Assembly (NCBI GenBank): GCA_964447205.1
Contig: CAYUSB010000004.1
Coordinates: 124,001-188,000, forward strand
Length of the DNA stretch: 64,000 nucleotides
Direction: 5' to 3'
From: JAEUKH01 sp964447205
Lineage (GTDB): Bacteria > Myxococcota_A > Polyangia > Polyangiales > Ga0077539
The notes beneath the pieces were generated by a model. It was not told where the DNA came from. It saw only the letters and a list, made by a program, of their open reading frames with translations, and did no database searches. Made by a program: the position numbers and the translations under genes. Positions 8,710 through 16,400 of the stretch are shown here, piece by piece (position 1 is the stretch's first letter; every line of letters begins with the position of its first letter).

Positions 8710-8981
8710 CAAATTCAATACATCGTCGCATTGTTGTCCCCCGTGGGTGCGGGGTGGGGGCGACCGCGTATGGGTGGGTCCTCGCCCTCGAAGGGGTGGG
8801 TGGAGCGGACCGTCGGGTACGAAACGACCGAGGCGATGTCGTTCGGCCCCGTCTTCCCCTTGACGGGGGCCCTGACTGCGACGACTCTTACGCGTCCTGT
8901 CCGAGCGGGGCTTGCAGACGCAGGCTCCTCGCCGCGACAGGTGTAGGCATCCACTGCGGGGGCCAGGGCGGCCCCCCCTCC

Positions 8982-8997
8982 AAGGAGCATCGCAATC
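8982..8997 (+). promoter_or_regulatory. Shine-Dalgarno and AUC start region of infC
   Basis: AAGGAG at 8982-8987 is followed after 7 bases by ATC at 8995-8997, in frame with infC. The first in-frame ATG (9007) is 19 bases from the same AAGGAG, too far. This supports an AUC start, the class of non-canonical codon used for IF3 self-repression. Confidence 0.7.
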
Positions 8998-9618
8998 AAG
9001 GGACCGATGGACAGGGGCGCGCAGCGTCAGCCCCAGGTGCGGGTCAACTACCGGATTCGTGTACCCGAGGTGCGGGTCATCGGCAGCGATGGCACGCAGC
9101 TTGGCATCATGACCAGTCAGGAGGCCATTCGCCGGGCGCAAGAAGAGGCGATGGACCTCGTCGAGGTCAACCCGAAGGCAGACCCCCCGGTCTGCAAGAT
9201 CATGGACTTCGGGAAGTTCAAATACGAGGAGAAGAAGCGCGCCAACGAGGCCCGCAAGAAGCAGAATGTGGTGGAGATCAAGGAGGTCAAGGTTCGGCCC
9301 AAGACCGACGAGCACGACCTTGACACCAAGGTCCGCCACATCAAGCGCTTCCTGGAGGAGGGCAACAAGGCCAAGCTCACCGTGCGCTTCCGCGGCCGCG
9401 AGATCACCCACCCCGAGAAGGGCCGCGAGGTCCTCGACGAGATCGTGCAGGCCCTCGAAGGCCTCGTGGTGGTCGAGAGCAACCCCTCCATGGAGGGCAA
9501 GGCCATGACCATGCTCCTCGCTCCCAAGCCCTCCGCGGTGAAGGCCCGCCTCGCCGCCGCCGAAGCCGCCGCCGAAGCCGGCGGTGTCGCCCCCTCGGCC
9601 ACGACTCCCGAGGCCTGA
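8995..9618 (+). CDS. infC: Translation initiation factor IF-3 (probable AUC start codon)
   Basis: 207 aa from ATC 8995, or 203 from ATG 9007. The N-domain (VNYRIRVPEVRVIGSDGTQLGIM, AMDLVEVNPKADPPVCKIMDFGKFKYE) and C-domain (EIKEVKVRPKTDEHDLDTKVRHIKRFLEEGNKAKLTV and after, split by the family's basic linker) are standard. There is an added Ala-rich tail of about 25 residues. IF3 binds the 30S subunit and rejects non-AUG starts. AAGGAG is ideally spaced for ATC at 8995 and badly spaced for ATG 9007, which suggests the autoregulation by a non-canonical start known for infC in other bacteria. The genes for L35 and L20 (rpmI, rplT) that usually follow are absent. Confidence 0.95.
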   Translation: MKGPMDRGAQRQPQVRVNYRIRVPEVRVIGSDGTQLGIMTSQEAIRRAQEEAMDLVEVNPKADPPVCKIMDFGKFKYEEKKRANEARKKQNVVEIKEVKVRPKTDEHDLDTKVRHIKRFLEEGNKAKLTVRFRGREITHPEKGREVLDEIVQALEGLVVVESNPSMEGKAMTMLLAPKPSAVKARLAAAEAAAEAGGVAPSATTPEA

Positions 9619-9691
9619 CCCCTCCGTGGGTGCTCCGCACCCTCCCCCTCCGAGGCCCAACCCCCACGTTGGAGCCTACGGTCTCCCTCTC

Positions 9692-10063
9692 GTGACCTCT
9701 CCGCTCGCGACCGCCCTCCTCCTCGACGCCCTGGGGTCGCTCACCACGGCCCTGGCCCTGGCGGGGCTGCCCGCGGTCTGGTCCGACCTCGTGGCCTTGG
9801 GGGCCCTCCTGGCCCTGCATCTGGCCTTCGCCCTCCGCGTCCTCCCCGTGACCCGTCGCTGCGCCGTTGGCCTGCGTCGGGTCGTGGGGCAGGCCGTGGT
9901 GGCCGCCCGCCTGGGCCTCGCCGCGGCGACCGTGTGGTGGTTGGGGCCCTGGAGCCTCGGCCCCGATCCGCGGGGCCTGGCGGGCCTGTGGGGGGCCCTG
10001 GCGGCCCTGTCCGGGGTCGCGGCGGCGTACGCGTGGGTCCGGAGCCCGGCCCGCAGGCCCTGA
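9692..10063 (+). CDS. Hypothetical small membrane protein
   Basis: 123 aa from GTG 9692. The frame is open from 9584, but the earlier part is a proline-rich artefact overlapping infC. Four hydrophobic helices (about 5-30, 33-50, 65-90 and 95-118) with Arg-rich connectors suggest an inner-membrane protein. No family motif recognised. It follows infC by 73 bases on the same strand and stops 10 bases before the convergent FGE-like gene. Ribosome-binding support for the start is weak. Confidence 0.55.
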   Translation: MTSPLATALLLDALGSLTTALALAGLPAVWSDLVALGALLALHLAFALRVLPVTRRCAVGLRRVVGQAVVAARLGLAAATVWWLGPWSLGPDPRGLAGLWGALAALSGVAAAYAWVRSPARRP

Positions 10064-10073
10064 GGGCCGTGAA

Positions 10074-10976
10074 TCAGGGGGCCGCGGAGACGGCGTCGTC
10101 GGCGCAGCGGAAGCCCGACATCATCAGGCGGTAGTTGGGGGCGTGGTGGACCCGGTTGGACGATCGCAGGCCGGCTCCCCCGTAGTTCCACCCGCCGCCG
10201 CGGAGGATGCGCTCGCAGGAGTCGGGCAGCGGGTTGCTGCCCGTAAACCCACGGACCCCCAGGCGGCGCAGGTCGTGGAGGGCCGCGAGGGCCGTCTCGC
10301 AGGTGGGCTCCCGCCCGGGGGTGCGGTACGCGTAGGGGTCGTACGGGCTGTCGACCCACTCCCAGACGTTGCCGGCCAGGTCGTGAACCCCGTACGGCGA
10401 GTCGCCCGCCCGGTGGGTGCCCACGGGGTCGGGGTGCCCGGTGGCCTCGCCGCGACCAAACACCGCGTGGCGCAGGGTGGGATAGGTCTCGCCCCAGGGG
10501 TAGGTCCGCCCGTCGGGGCCCCGGGCGGCCTTCTCCCACTCCGCCTCGGTCGGGAGCCTCCCCGCAGCCCACCCGCAGAACGCCCGAGCCTGAAACCAGC
10601 TCACCCCCACCACGGGCTGCCGCGGGTCGGCAAACCGTGCCCCGAGGGGACGCGGGGCGCCGCATCGCCCCGCGCGTATGCAGGCCCGATACGCCGCGTT
10701 GGTGACCTCCGTCCGGTCGATCCGAAACCCGGGGATCGTGCGGCTGTGTCGCGGCCTCTCGTCGCCCTCTCCCCCGGTGTCGGTCCCCATCCAGAAGGCC
10801 CCCTCCGGCACCACGACCCGGTCGACCGGGGCGACCCCCCCCGCGGGGCTCCGAGCCCCCGCCCCCTGCCCTCGCGCCAGCCCCAGGGGCACCGTCCCCA
10901 CGAGGCCCGCCACCCCCAACACCGCCGCGATCCGCGCTGCCCACTCCGTGGCTCTCACGGCCTTCGGGCATAGCAT
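10074..10976 (-). CDS. Exported formylglycine-generating-enzyme (SUMF1/FGE-sulfatase) domain protein
   Basis: 300 aa from ATG 10976. An N-terminal hydrophobic segment (about residues 10-35) looks like a signal peptide or anchor. The FGE-sulfatase fold is clear: VVPEGAFWMGTDTGG, IDRTEVTNAAYRACI, PVVGVSWFQARAFCGWAAGRLPTEAEWEKAARG, YGVHDLAGNVWEWV, RILRGGGWNY and MSGFRCA. In true FGEs two Cys near the C-terminus oxidise sulfatase Cys. Many bacterial homologues keep only the fold, and no sulfatase gene is nearby, so a catalytic role is uncertain. Export fits the many myxobacterial FGE-like envelope proteins. It converges with the preceding membrane-protein gene. Confidence 0.88.
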   Translation of the reverse strand: MLCPKAVRATEWAARIAAVLGVAGLVGTVPLGLARGQGAGARSPAGGVAPVDRVVVPEGAFWMGTDTGGEGDERPRHSRTIPGFRIDRTEVTNAAYRACIRAGRCGAPRPLGARFADPRQPVVGVSWFQARAFCGWAAGRLPTEAEWEKAARGPDGRTYPWGETYPTLRHAVFGRGEATGHPDPVGTHRAGDSPYGVHDLAGNVWEWVDSPYDPYAYRTPGREPTCETALAALHDLRRLGVRGFTGSNPLPDSCERILRGGGWNYGGAGLRSSNRVHHAPNYRLMMSGFRCADDAVSAAP

Positions 10977-11035
10977 CCTGCCCCGGGGAGGCGCTACGCT
11001 GCCGGGTGTGCCGCGCCCCCTCCCCTCGTCGCCCG

Positions 11036-11198
11036 CTAGAGCGCCGACCGGAAAGTCGGACCGAGCTGCGCAACGAGACGCAAGCGTCGCCAGGCGCGGG
11101 GGCGAAGACGGGCTCAATGCCCGTCGAGACACCGCAACGCAGCGAGCCGACGCGGATCGGAAGCGTGGCGAAGGGAGACTTTCCGGTCGGCACTCTAG
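11036..11198 (+). repeat. Inverted-repeat element, copy 1 (conserved core, self-complementary arms)
   Basis: Arms 11036-11057 and 11177-11198 are inverted repeats matching at 21 of 22 positions, starting CTAGAG and ending CTCTAG. Inside, a core begins CAACGAGACGCAAGC (from 11071) and ends GACGCGGATCGG (to 11160), with a small hairpin GACGGGC/GCCCGTC (11107-11125). The same core recurs in reverse orientation at about 32789-32880 within different arms. It sits between the divergent FGE-like gene and the HEAT-repeat lipoprotein gene, ending 4 bases before the latter's proposed start. It could be a MITE or a structured RNA. Confidence 0.7.
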
Positions 11199-11202
11199 GG
11201 CC

Positions 11203-12480
11203 TTGTGCGGGCTGGCAGCCCTCGTGGCCCTCCTCGGGTGCGCGGGGCCCGCCCAGGGGGTGCGGAGGGCCGCCGTGCGGGGCGATGTGTTCGGGGCCCT
11301 GCGGGCCTACCAGGTCCTCGTACGGGAGCGGGGCGAGGGGGACCCCGACCTGCTCGCCGAGGTGGCCCTGACCACCCTCCAGCGCGCCGCCGAGAGCCCC
11401 GACTCTGCTGAGCGGGCCGCGGCCTTCGGGGCCCTTCGGGGCCTCGGGGTGCGGGGGCGCGAGCTCCTCGAGCTCCTCGGGCGTCGCCCTGGGCTGACGG
11501 GCGACCGGGCCGTGGCGGCGTTGTACGACCTCGACGGTCGCCGGGGGACTCCGCCCGCCCGGCTGCGGCAGGCCGCCCTCCGCCCGGACGCCGAGAGCCG
11601 GGCCCTCGGGGCGGTGGCTCTGCGCGGTCGGAGGGGGCTCCGGGTCCTGCTCGCCTGGGCCCGCGACCTCGACCCCCTCGTGCGTGTCCTCGCGGCCCAA
11701 CACCTCGGCCGACGCGGGGGAGTCCCCGAGGCCTTGGAGGCTCTCTCCGGGCTCTGTCAGGGCGATCCCGACCGGGGGGTTCGTACGGTGGCCACCTCGG
11801 CCCTGGGGGGGCACGGGGAGGCCGCCCTGCCGACCCTGCGGCGGGTGTTCGCCGGGGACGACCCCTCGGCCCGCATGAGCGCCCCGAGCGCGCTGCTCGC
11901 CGCAGCTCCCGACGAGGCCGAGGCCCTCCTCGCGGGGGCCCTCGGATCGGCCCCGAGCGCGTTCACTGTGGAGTGCGCCCGGGCTCTGGCCAGCCGCGGG
12001 CACGCGGGGGCCGGGGATTACCTCCTGGAGGTGATGCGACGGGGACGTCGCGACCTGCGGGCCCAGGCCGCGGTGGGGGCCACGATGCTGGTTCGAGAGC
12101 GGGCCGAGGAGCTCGCGGGGCTTCTGGAGGCCGACGATCCCGAGGTGGTCTTGCGGGTGGCCGTGGTGCTCGGGCGGGTGGCGGGTCATCGCGAGGCCGC
12201 CCGACGGGCCCTCGAGGCCCTGGCCCGGCACCCCGACGGGTTTGTGGCCGTGCGGGCCACGGGGAGCCTCGGCTCCACCGGGGAGCCTTGGGTTCGGGAG
12301 GACCTCCGTCGGGCCCTGCGGTCGCCTGCGCCGAGCGTGCGTAGGGTGGCGGTCTTGTCGTGGGCCGAGGCCCTTCAGGGCGGGGCCGACTGCGACCCCC
12401 TCGGTCCCCTGCTGGTCGACCCCGATCGTTCGGTGGCCCTCGCGGCCGCGGTGCAGATCGTGCTCATCGCCGCCCGGTGA
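11203..12480 (+). CDS. HEAT-repeat lipoprotein
   Basis: 425 aa if it starts at TTG 11203, which gives a short signal MCGLAALVALLGC with lipobox LLGC. The frame continues upstream through the inverted-repeat element, so the start is uncertain. The mature protein is built of alpha-helical pairs repeating about every 30 residues (for example DPLVRVLAAQHLGRRGGVPEALEAL, DPDRGVRTVATSALGGHGEAALPTL, DPEVVLRVAVVLGRVAGHREAARRAL, DGFVAVRATGSLGSTGEPWVREDL), typical of HEAT/PBS-lyase-like repeats and usually a protein-binding scaffold. Its end overlaps the convergent metalloprotease gene by 17 bases. Partner unknown. Confidence 0.8.
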   Translation: MCGLAALVALLGCAGPAQGVRRAAVRGDVFGALRAYQVLVRERGEGDPDLLAEVALTTLQRAAESPDSAERAAAFGALRGLGVRGRELLELLGRRPGLTGDRAVAALYDLDGRRGTPPARLRQAALRPDAESRALGAVALRGRRGLRVLLAWARDLDPLVRVLAAQHLGRRGGVPEALEALSGLCQGDPDRGVRTVATSALGGHGEAALPTLRRVFAGDDPSARMSAPSALLAAAPDEAEALLAGALGSAPSAFTVECARALASRGHAGAGDYLLEVMRRGRRDLRAQAAVGATMLVRERAEELAGLLEADDPEVVLRVAVVLGRVAGHREAARRALEALARHPDGFVAVRATGSLGSTGEPWVREDLRRALRSPAPSVRRVAVLSWAEALQGGADCDPLGPLLVDPDRSVALAAAVQIVLIAAR

Positions 12481-13354
12481 CGGCCCGACGGCGCCTCCCC
12501 CAGACCCAGGCCAGGGCCACCCCGAGGGGCACGAGCCCCCGGCCAAGGGGGACGGTCGGCGGGAGCCTCGGGCGGGCCCCGCACGCGAGAGGCAGGCCTC
12601 CGCCCTCCAGGGCCACCCGGCGGAGCTCGGGGACACAGACCGTGGAGCGCCCCGGAGGATAGATCGCGCACACCCCAGCAGCGTCGTCGGAGGACAGGGC
12701 CCGGCGTTGTTCGCCCCGCCCGGCGGAGTACCACATCACGGCGCTGCGGTCGGGGCTGTGGGCGAGCCCGAGGGTGTGCCCGAACTCATGGCCGAGGATG
12801 GTCTGCAGGTCGGAGCCCTGCCGGTCGTCGTCGACCACGAAGCGGAAGCCTTCGAGGTTGAGCTCGGTGTCGGCGTCGAGGATCTCCGCGGTGTCGGGCG
12901 CGAAGGTCACCACCGTCACCGCCGCGGCGTCGGGGGGATGGAAGGGGTCGTCGCTCCAGCGGGTGCGCAGGGCGATCGTGTTGGCGTTGGGCCCTCCGTC
13001 GAAATAGCCGACGGGATCGGCCCGGTCGCCGAGGAGGAGCAGCCGCATGGAGGGCCCCGCCGACCCGGTGCGTCCGCCGTCTCCCGCGCAGGGCCGAGAG
13101 GCCCAGGCGGCCATGGCGTCGACGGTCACGCGCCGCAGGACCTCCAGGCGAACCCCAGGGAGCGGGGTGGTCGGGTCGAGGCGAAGGCCCACGCAGGCGA
13201 AGGGCCAGGCCAGGGGGGCGCCCTCCTGCGGACACACGAGGGGGTCGGGCTGGGCCGGAACCGTGGTCGTGCGGCACCACGCGCCGGCCGGGCCCCCGAG
13301 GGCCCACGCCGCGAGGGCCACGGCCCCGGGCAGGACGCGGACCGCGGGCCTCAG
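12464..13354 (-). CDS. Matrixin-type zinc metalloprotease with C-terminal membrane/Arg tail (probable CUG start)
   Basis: 296 aa from CTG 13354. The zinc-binding signature HEFGHTLGLAH is at residues 189-199 with a downstream Met (AVMWYS), as in metzincins of the matrixin group. An N-terminal signal sequence (RPAVRVLPGAVALAAWALGGPAGAW) begins right after the CTG. The C-terminus has a Cys, a hydrophobic helix and an Arg cluster (WGRRRR), like cell-surface sorted myxobacterial metalloproteases. No ATG, GTG or TTG gives a sensible start: the nearest ATG (13495) lies deep inside the upstream gene. GGAG is 7 bases before CTG, which overlaps the upstream TGA. Probably surface or periplasmic proteolysis. 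Confidence 0.8.
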   Translation of the reverse strand: MRPAVRVLPGAVALAAWALGGPAGAWCRTTTVPAQPDPLVCPQEGAPLAWPFACVGLRLDPTTPLPGVRLEVLRRVTVDAMAAWASRPCAGDGGRTGSAGPSMRLLLLGDRADPVGYFDGGPNANTIALRTRWSDDPFHPPDAAAVTVVTFAPDTAEILDADTELNLEGFRFVVDDDRQGSDLQTILGHEFGHTLGLAHSPDRSAVMWYSAGRGEQRRALSSDDAAGVCAIYPPGRSTVCVPELRRVALEGGGLPLACGARPRLPPTVPLGRGLVPLGVALAWVWGRRRRAVTGRR

Positions 13355-13941
13355 GGCCGGGCTCCGGGAAGGCGACGCACGAAGTCGGTCCAGGGGAGGC
13401 CTTCGGGCGGGATCCCCAAGGACCCCGGGTCGGCGGGGCGGCCCTGGGCGTCGACGAGGGTCACCTCGGCGAGTCGGGGCGGCAGGACGCGCCATTGGCC
13501 GTCTGGGGCCTGACGCAGGGGGTACACCCCGAGGGCGAGGTCGAGCACCGTCCAGCGGCCGTCGGACAGGCGCCGCAAGAACACCACCTGCCACGCCCCG
13601 GCCACAAACTCCGGAGTCCCCGCCACGTGTTGGGCTATGGGGCCCCGGGGCCCGGACACCACGCCCCCCGGGAGCACCACCGACACGCCCCGCCCGGCGT
13701 CCTGGCCCCGGGGCCCCGCCGCCAGAACCCGGGCGACCTCCAGGCGAACCTCCGTCACGATGCGCCCGAAGCGCATCTCCTCGCGTGTGTCAACCCCCAA
13801 AGGCCGCCGCGCCATCACGACGGCGTCGGCCTGGGCCCCGAGGGCCTCCGCGGCGACCGCACGAAACACGGTGGCCTCTGCGGGAAAGGCGATCCCCGCG
13901 AGGGCTCCGACAAGCCCGACCACGCCAGCGACCCGGTGCAT
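13351..13941 (-). CDS. Exported hypothetical protein encoded with the metalloprotease
   Basis: 196 aa from ATG 13941; a TTG nine bases earlier is possible. Signal peptide: MHRVAGVVGLVGALAGIAFPAEA. The mature domain contains ADAVVMARRPLGVDTREEMRFGRIVTEVRL, GVSVVLPGGVVSGPRGPIAQHVAGTPEFVAGAWQVVFL and then a short beta-rich tail. This arrangement resembles the small partner proteins found immediately upstream of myxobacterial surface metalloproteases (the MXAN_2677/MXAN_2678-type pair, from memory). It may be a chaperone or inhibitor (inference). The stop overlaps the CTG start of the protease, indicating coupled translation. Confidence 0.8.
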   Translation of the reverse strand: MHRVAGVVGLVGALAGIAFPAEATVFRAVAAEALGAQADAVVMARRPLGVDTREEMRFGRIVTEVRLEVARVLAAGPRGQDAGRGVSVVLPGGVVSGPRGPIAQHVAGTPEFVAGAWQVVFLRRLSDGRWTVLDLALGVYPLRQAPDGQWRVLPPRLAEVTLVDAQGRPADPGSLGIPPEGLPWTDFVRRLPGARP

Positions 13942-14026
13942 CCGACCCAAGACCTAGCACGGGATGTGGGGGCGCGGGTCGTAAGGGCGTTGACAGGGCA
14001 AAGCCACACGAATACCACACTGACCC

Positions 14027-15067
14027 ATGCGAAGCAGGGTGCTGATGGGGGTAATGGCCGCGGGTCTCGCGTTGGGGCAGGCCGCGTGCATGCAACGTCT
14101 GGCGGCCAACTCGACCGCTCGAATCATGAATCGCGCCTCACCGGCGCTCCAGACCTTCTCCGACCCGGCGCTGGCGGAGGCGGCCCTGCCGTACTCCATC
14201 ACGCAGATGGAGGGGCTGCTCCTGGTCATTCCCGACAACGCCGGGCTGCGGGTCAACCTCATGCGGGCCCTCGGGTCGTTCGGGTTCGGGTTTCTCGAAG
14301 ACCGGATGGAGGACGCCGAGGTGCGCGACGACGAGGCCCGCATCGAGCACTACCGCAACCGGGCCACCATGGCCTATCTGCGGGGTCGGGCCCTCGGGTT
14401 TGAGCAGCTCACCCGCGAGGAGGGCGAAGAGGGCGGGGCCGACGGGGCCTACCGCCGCGGGGTCGAGGCCTGGAAGACCTACCTGCGCCGCTTCGACGAC
14501 CGCGAGCACGCCGGGATGGTCTTCTGGCTCGGCTACAACTGGGCCCGGCACATCAACCTCAACAAGGAAGATCCCGACGTCCTGGCCGACCTTCCCTTCG
14601 CGGTGGCCTGCTTCGAGCGGGTGATGGAGCTCGACCCCACCTTCAACTACCACAGCCCCCTCGTGGCCATGGCCTCGTACCACGCCCGGGCCGCGGAGTC
14701 GCTCGGGGGCAACCCCGCCGAGTCCCTGCGCCTCTTCGACGAGGCCATCCGCCTCACCGAAGGCCGCTTCCTCACCTACCGGGTGATGAAGGCCCGGGCC
14801 TACGCGGTGATGATCCAGGACCGGGCCCTGTACACCCGGCTCCTCCAGGAGGTCATCGACGCGGGCGATGTGTGGCCCGAGCAGCGCCTCGCCAATCAGC
14901 TCGCCAAGCGCAGGGCCCGGCGGTACCTCGCTCAGATCGACAACTACTTCTCCCCCGCGGAGGACGGCGACGCCCCCGCCAGTGGGGACGCCCCCGCCAC
15001 CGGGGACGCCCCCGCCAGCGGCGACACCCCCGCTCCGGCCGCAGGGGCTGCCCCCGCGGGGGAGTGA
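14027..15067 (+). CDS. TRAP-associated lipoprotein TatT (T component)
   Basis: 346 aa from ATG 14027. The signal peptide ends in a lipobox (GQAAC, Cys21). The helical TPR-like body (SPALQTFSDPALAEAALPYSITQMEGLLLVIPDNAGLRVNLM, then FWLGYNWARHINLNKEDPDVLADLP) is characteristic of the TatT family, which forms trimers and binds the TRAP substrate protein. The C-terminus has four Asp-Ala-Pro repeats of the type GDAPASG. The substrate-binding protein gene follows 82 bases later, so the pair corresponds to TatT-TatP, but no membrane-subunit gene follows. A possible -35 TTGACA lies at 13990-13995, close to the start. Confidence 0.88.
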   Translation: MRSRVLMGVMAAGLALGQAACMQRLAANSTARIMNRASPALQTFSDPALAEAALPYSITQMEGLLLVIPDNAGLRVNLMRALGSFGFGFLEDRMEDAEVRDDEARIEHYRNRATMAYLRGRALGFEQLTREEGEEGGADGAYRRGVEAWKTYLRRFDDREHAGMVFWLGYNWARHINLNKEDPDVLADLPFAVACFERVMELDPTFNYHSPLVAMASYHARAAESLGGNPAESLRLFDEAIRLTEGRFLTYRVMKARAYAVMIQDRALYTRLLQEVIDAGDVWPEQRLANQLAKRRARRYLAQIDNYFSPAEDGDAPASGDAPATGDAPASGDTPAPAAGAAPAGE

Positions 15068-15073
15068 GGCCCG

Positions 15074-15090
15074 CGGGGTGAATCACCCCG
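15074..15090 (+). other. Short hairpin between tatT and dctP genes
   Basis: CGGGGTG and CACCCCG pair perfectly around loop AAT in the 82-base spacer. It could temper read-through or protect mRNA. No T-tract follows. Confidence 0.4.
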
Positions 15091-15149
15091 GGGGTTGTCC
15101 CGTTGAGTGCGGTGGCACGACGCTTGGTTTCAAACAGGAGTAACAACGC

Positions 15150-16172
15150 ATGAAGCGGATTCGACTTGGTCTCCTTGCGGTAGGGGTGGCAGCGCTCGGG
15201 GGCCTGTTGGCACGGGGGGCCGCGGTGGAGGCCCAACCTGCGCCCCCCGAGGGGGCGGGGCGCATCCTGTCCATCGCCACCCTGGCCCCGGCGGGCTCCA
15301 CCTGGATGCGCGTGCTCAACGCGTGGAATCGTGAGCTCCGCCTGCGCACCAACAACGGTCTGTCCCTGCGCATCTACCCCGGGGGGGTGCAGGGCGACGA
15401 GACCGAGGTCATCCGGAAGATCCGTCAGGGGCGCCTCGACGGGGGCTCGGTCACCGCCGTGGGCCTGTCCCAGGTGCACCGCCCGGCCCTGACCTTCCAG
15501 ATGCCGGGGATGTTTCGTAACTACCAGGCCCTCGACGCGGCCCGGGTGGCCACCGCCTCGGACATCAACTCGGCCTTCGACACCGCCGGGTTTGCCTTCA
15601 TGGGCTGGGCCGACGTGGGCGTGTCCCGGGTGTACTCCCGGGTGCCCGTCACCGTGCCCAACGACCTCCGCGGGGTCCACCCCTACCTCTGGCGCGACGA
15701 TCGGGTGATGCCTGCGTTCTACCAGGAGGTCGGGGTGAGCCCGGTGGTGCTCCAGCTCCCCGAGGTCCTGTCGGCCCTGCAGACCAATCGCATCGACTCC
15801 TTCATCACCACCCCGTCGGCGGCCAACGCCCTGCAGTGGTCCCAGCGGGTCACCCACATGACGGACGTCAACATCGCCGTCGTGGTGGGGGCCACCATCA
15901 TCCGCAAGTCTCAGGTCGACGCCCTTCCGGCCGACCAGCAGACCATCCTGCGCGAGACGGCCACCCAGTTTCACCAGCTCCTCATCAGCAACCTCCGCCG
16001 CGATGAGGCCCGCACCCTGACCACCCAACAGACCCGCGGGATCACCCACGTGGCCGTCACCGACGCCCAACGGGCCCAGTGGACCAGCCTCTTCGACCGC
16101 ACCCGGGCCCGGCTCGGGTCGACCATCGCCGAGCCCGCGTTCATCGCCCGGGTCCGCGGCGCCGCCCGCTGA
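15150..16172 (+). CDS. TRAP transporter solute-binding protein, DctP family
   Basis: 340 aa from ATG 15150. Signal peptide: MKRIRLGLLAVGVAALGGLLARGAAVEA. The DctP fold is recognisable from ILSIATLAPAGSTWMRVLNAWNREL, GLSLRIYPGGVQGDETEVIRKIRQGRLDGGSVTAVGLS, the domain-crossing Arg-containing strand DDRVMPAFYQEVG, and LQTNRIDSFITTPSAA. Such proteins deliver carboxylates or other small ligands to a DctQ/DctM membrane complex in the periplasm. Neither DctQ nor DctM is encoded nearby, so the membrane partner is elsewhere or absent. Together with the upstream TatT it forms a TatT/TatP periplasmic pair. Ligand unknown. Confidence 0.9.
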   Translation: MKRIRLGLLAVGVAALGGLLARGAAVEAQPAPPEGAGRILSIATLAPAGSTWMRVLNAWNRELRLRTNNGLSLRIYPGGVQGDETEVIRKIRQGRLDGGSVTAVGLSQVHRPALTFQMPGMFRNYQALDAARVATASDINSAFDTAGFAFMGWADVGVSRVYSRVPVTVPNDLRGVHPYLWRDDRVMPAFYQEVGVSPVVLQLPEVLSALQTNRIDSFITTPSAANALQWSQRVTHMTDVNIAVVVGATIIRKSQVDALPADQQTILRETATQFHQLLISNLRRDEARTLTTQQTRGITHVAVTDAQRAQWTSLFDRTRARLGSTIAEPAFIARVRGAAR

Positions 16173-16260
16173 GCGATCCCCCACCCACCCTGCAACCCCC
16201 CAAAGGCCTTCCCCGTCGTTCGTCCCGCGGCACGGAGCCGATCCCGCCCGCCCGCCGACC

Positions 16261-16301
16261 GTGACCGGCACCCTTCGCAGGTCACGAGGGTCGCCGGTGA
16301 C
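16261..16301 (+). terminator. Strong hairpin between dctP and grpE, candidate terminator
   Basis: GTGACCGGC (16261-16269) pairs with GCCGGTGAC (16293-16301) at all but one position, and the inner ACCCT pairs with AGGGT. It lies 89 bases after dctP and 99 before grpE. There is no clear T-run, so it may instead be a grpE leader structure. Confidence 0.45.
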
Positions 16302-16400
16302 ACAAAGCTGCGCGGCTCTGTGTGGCTATGATAAACAGCACCTCCGGGGTGTCGGGGTCATACCGACCCATACTCCCCCTTCCGGCACAACGAGCACGCG

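Noticed and set aside
8384..8731. Minus-strand open frame with the stretch GIEPTTPTVSRWCSTTELRA
   Set aside because: This is the well-known artefact from translating the antisense strand of a tRNA gene; it also crosses the REP-like element.
9676..12636. 986-codon minus-strand frame
   Set aside because: Runs through an FGE-like gene in another frame and antisense to the HEAT gene; no protein-like features.
12464..13594. Longer start for the metalloprotease at 13594
   Set aside because: It would overlap the upstream exported-protein gene by over 240 bases with Arg/Pro-rich nonsense before the signal peptide; the CTG start fits better.
16303..16400. Heat-shock promoter or CIRCE operator for grpE
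   Set aside because: No TTAGCACTC-N9-GAGTGCTAA and no convincing sigma-32 boxes; only an isolated TATGAT with a badly spaced GTGACA.
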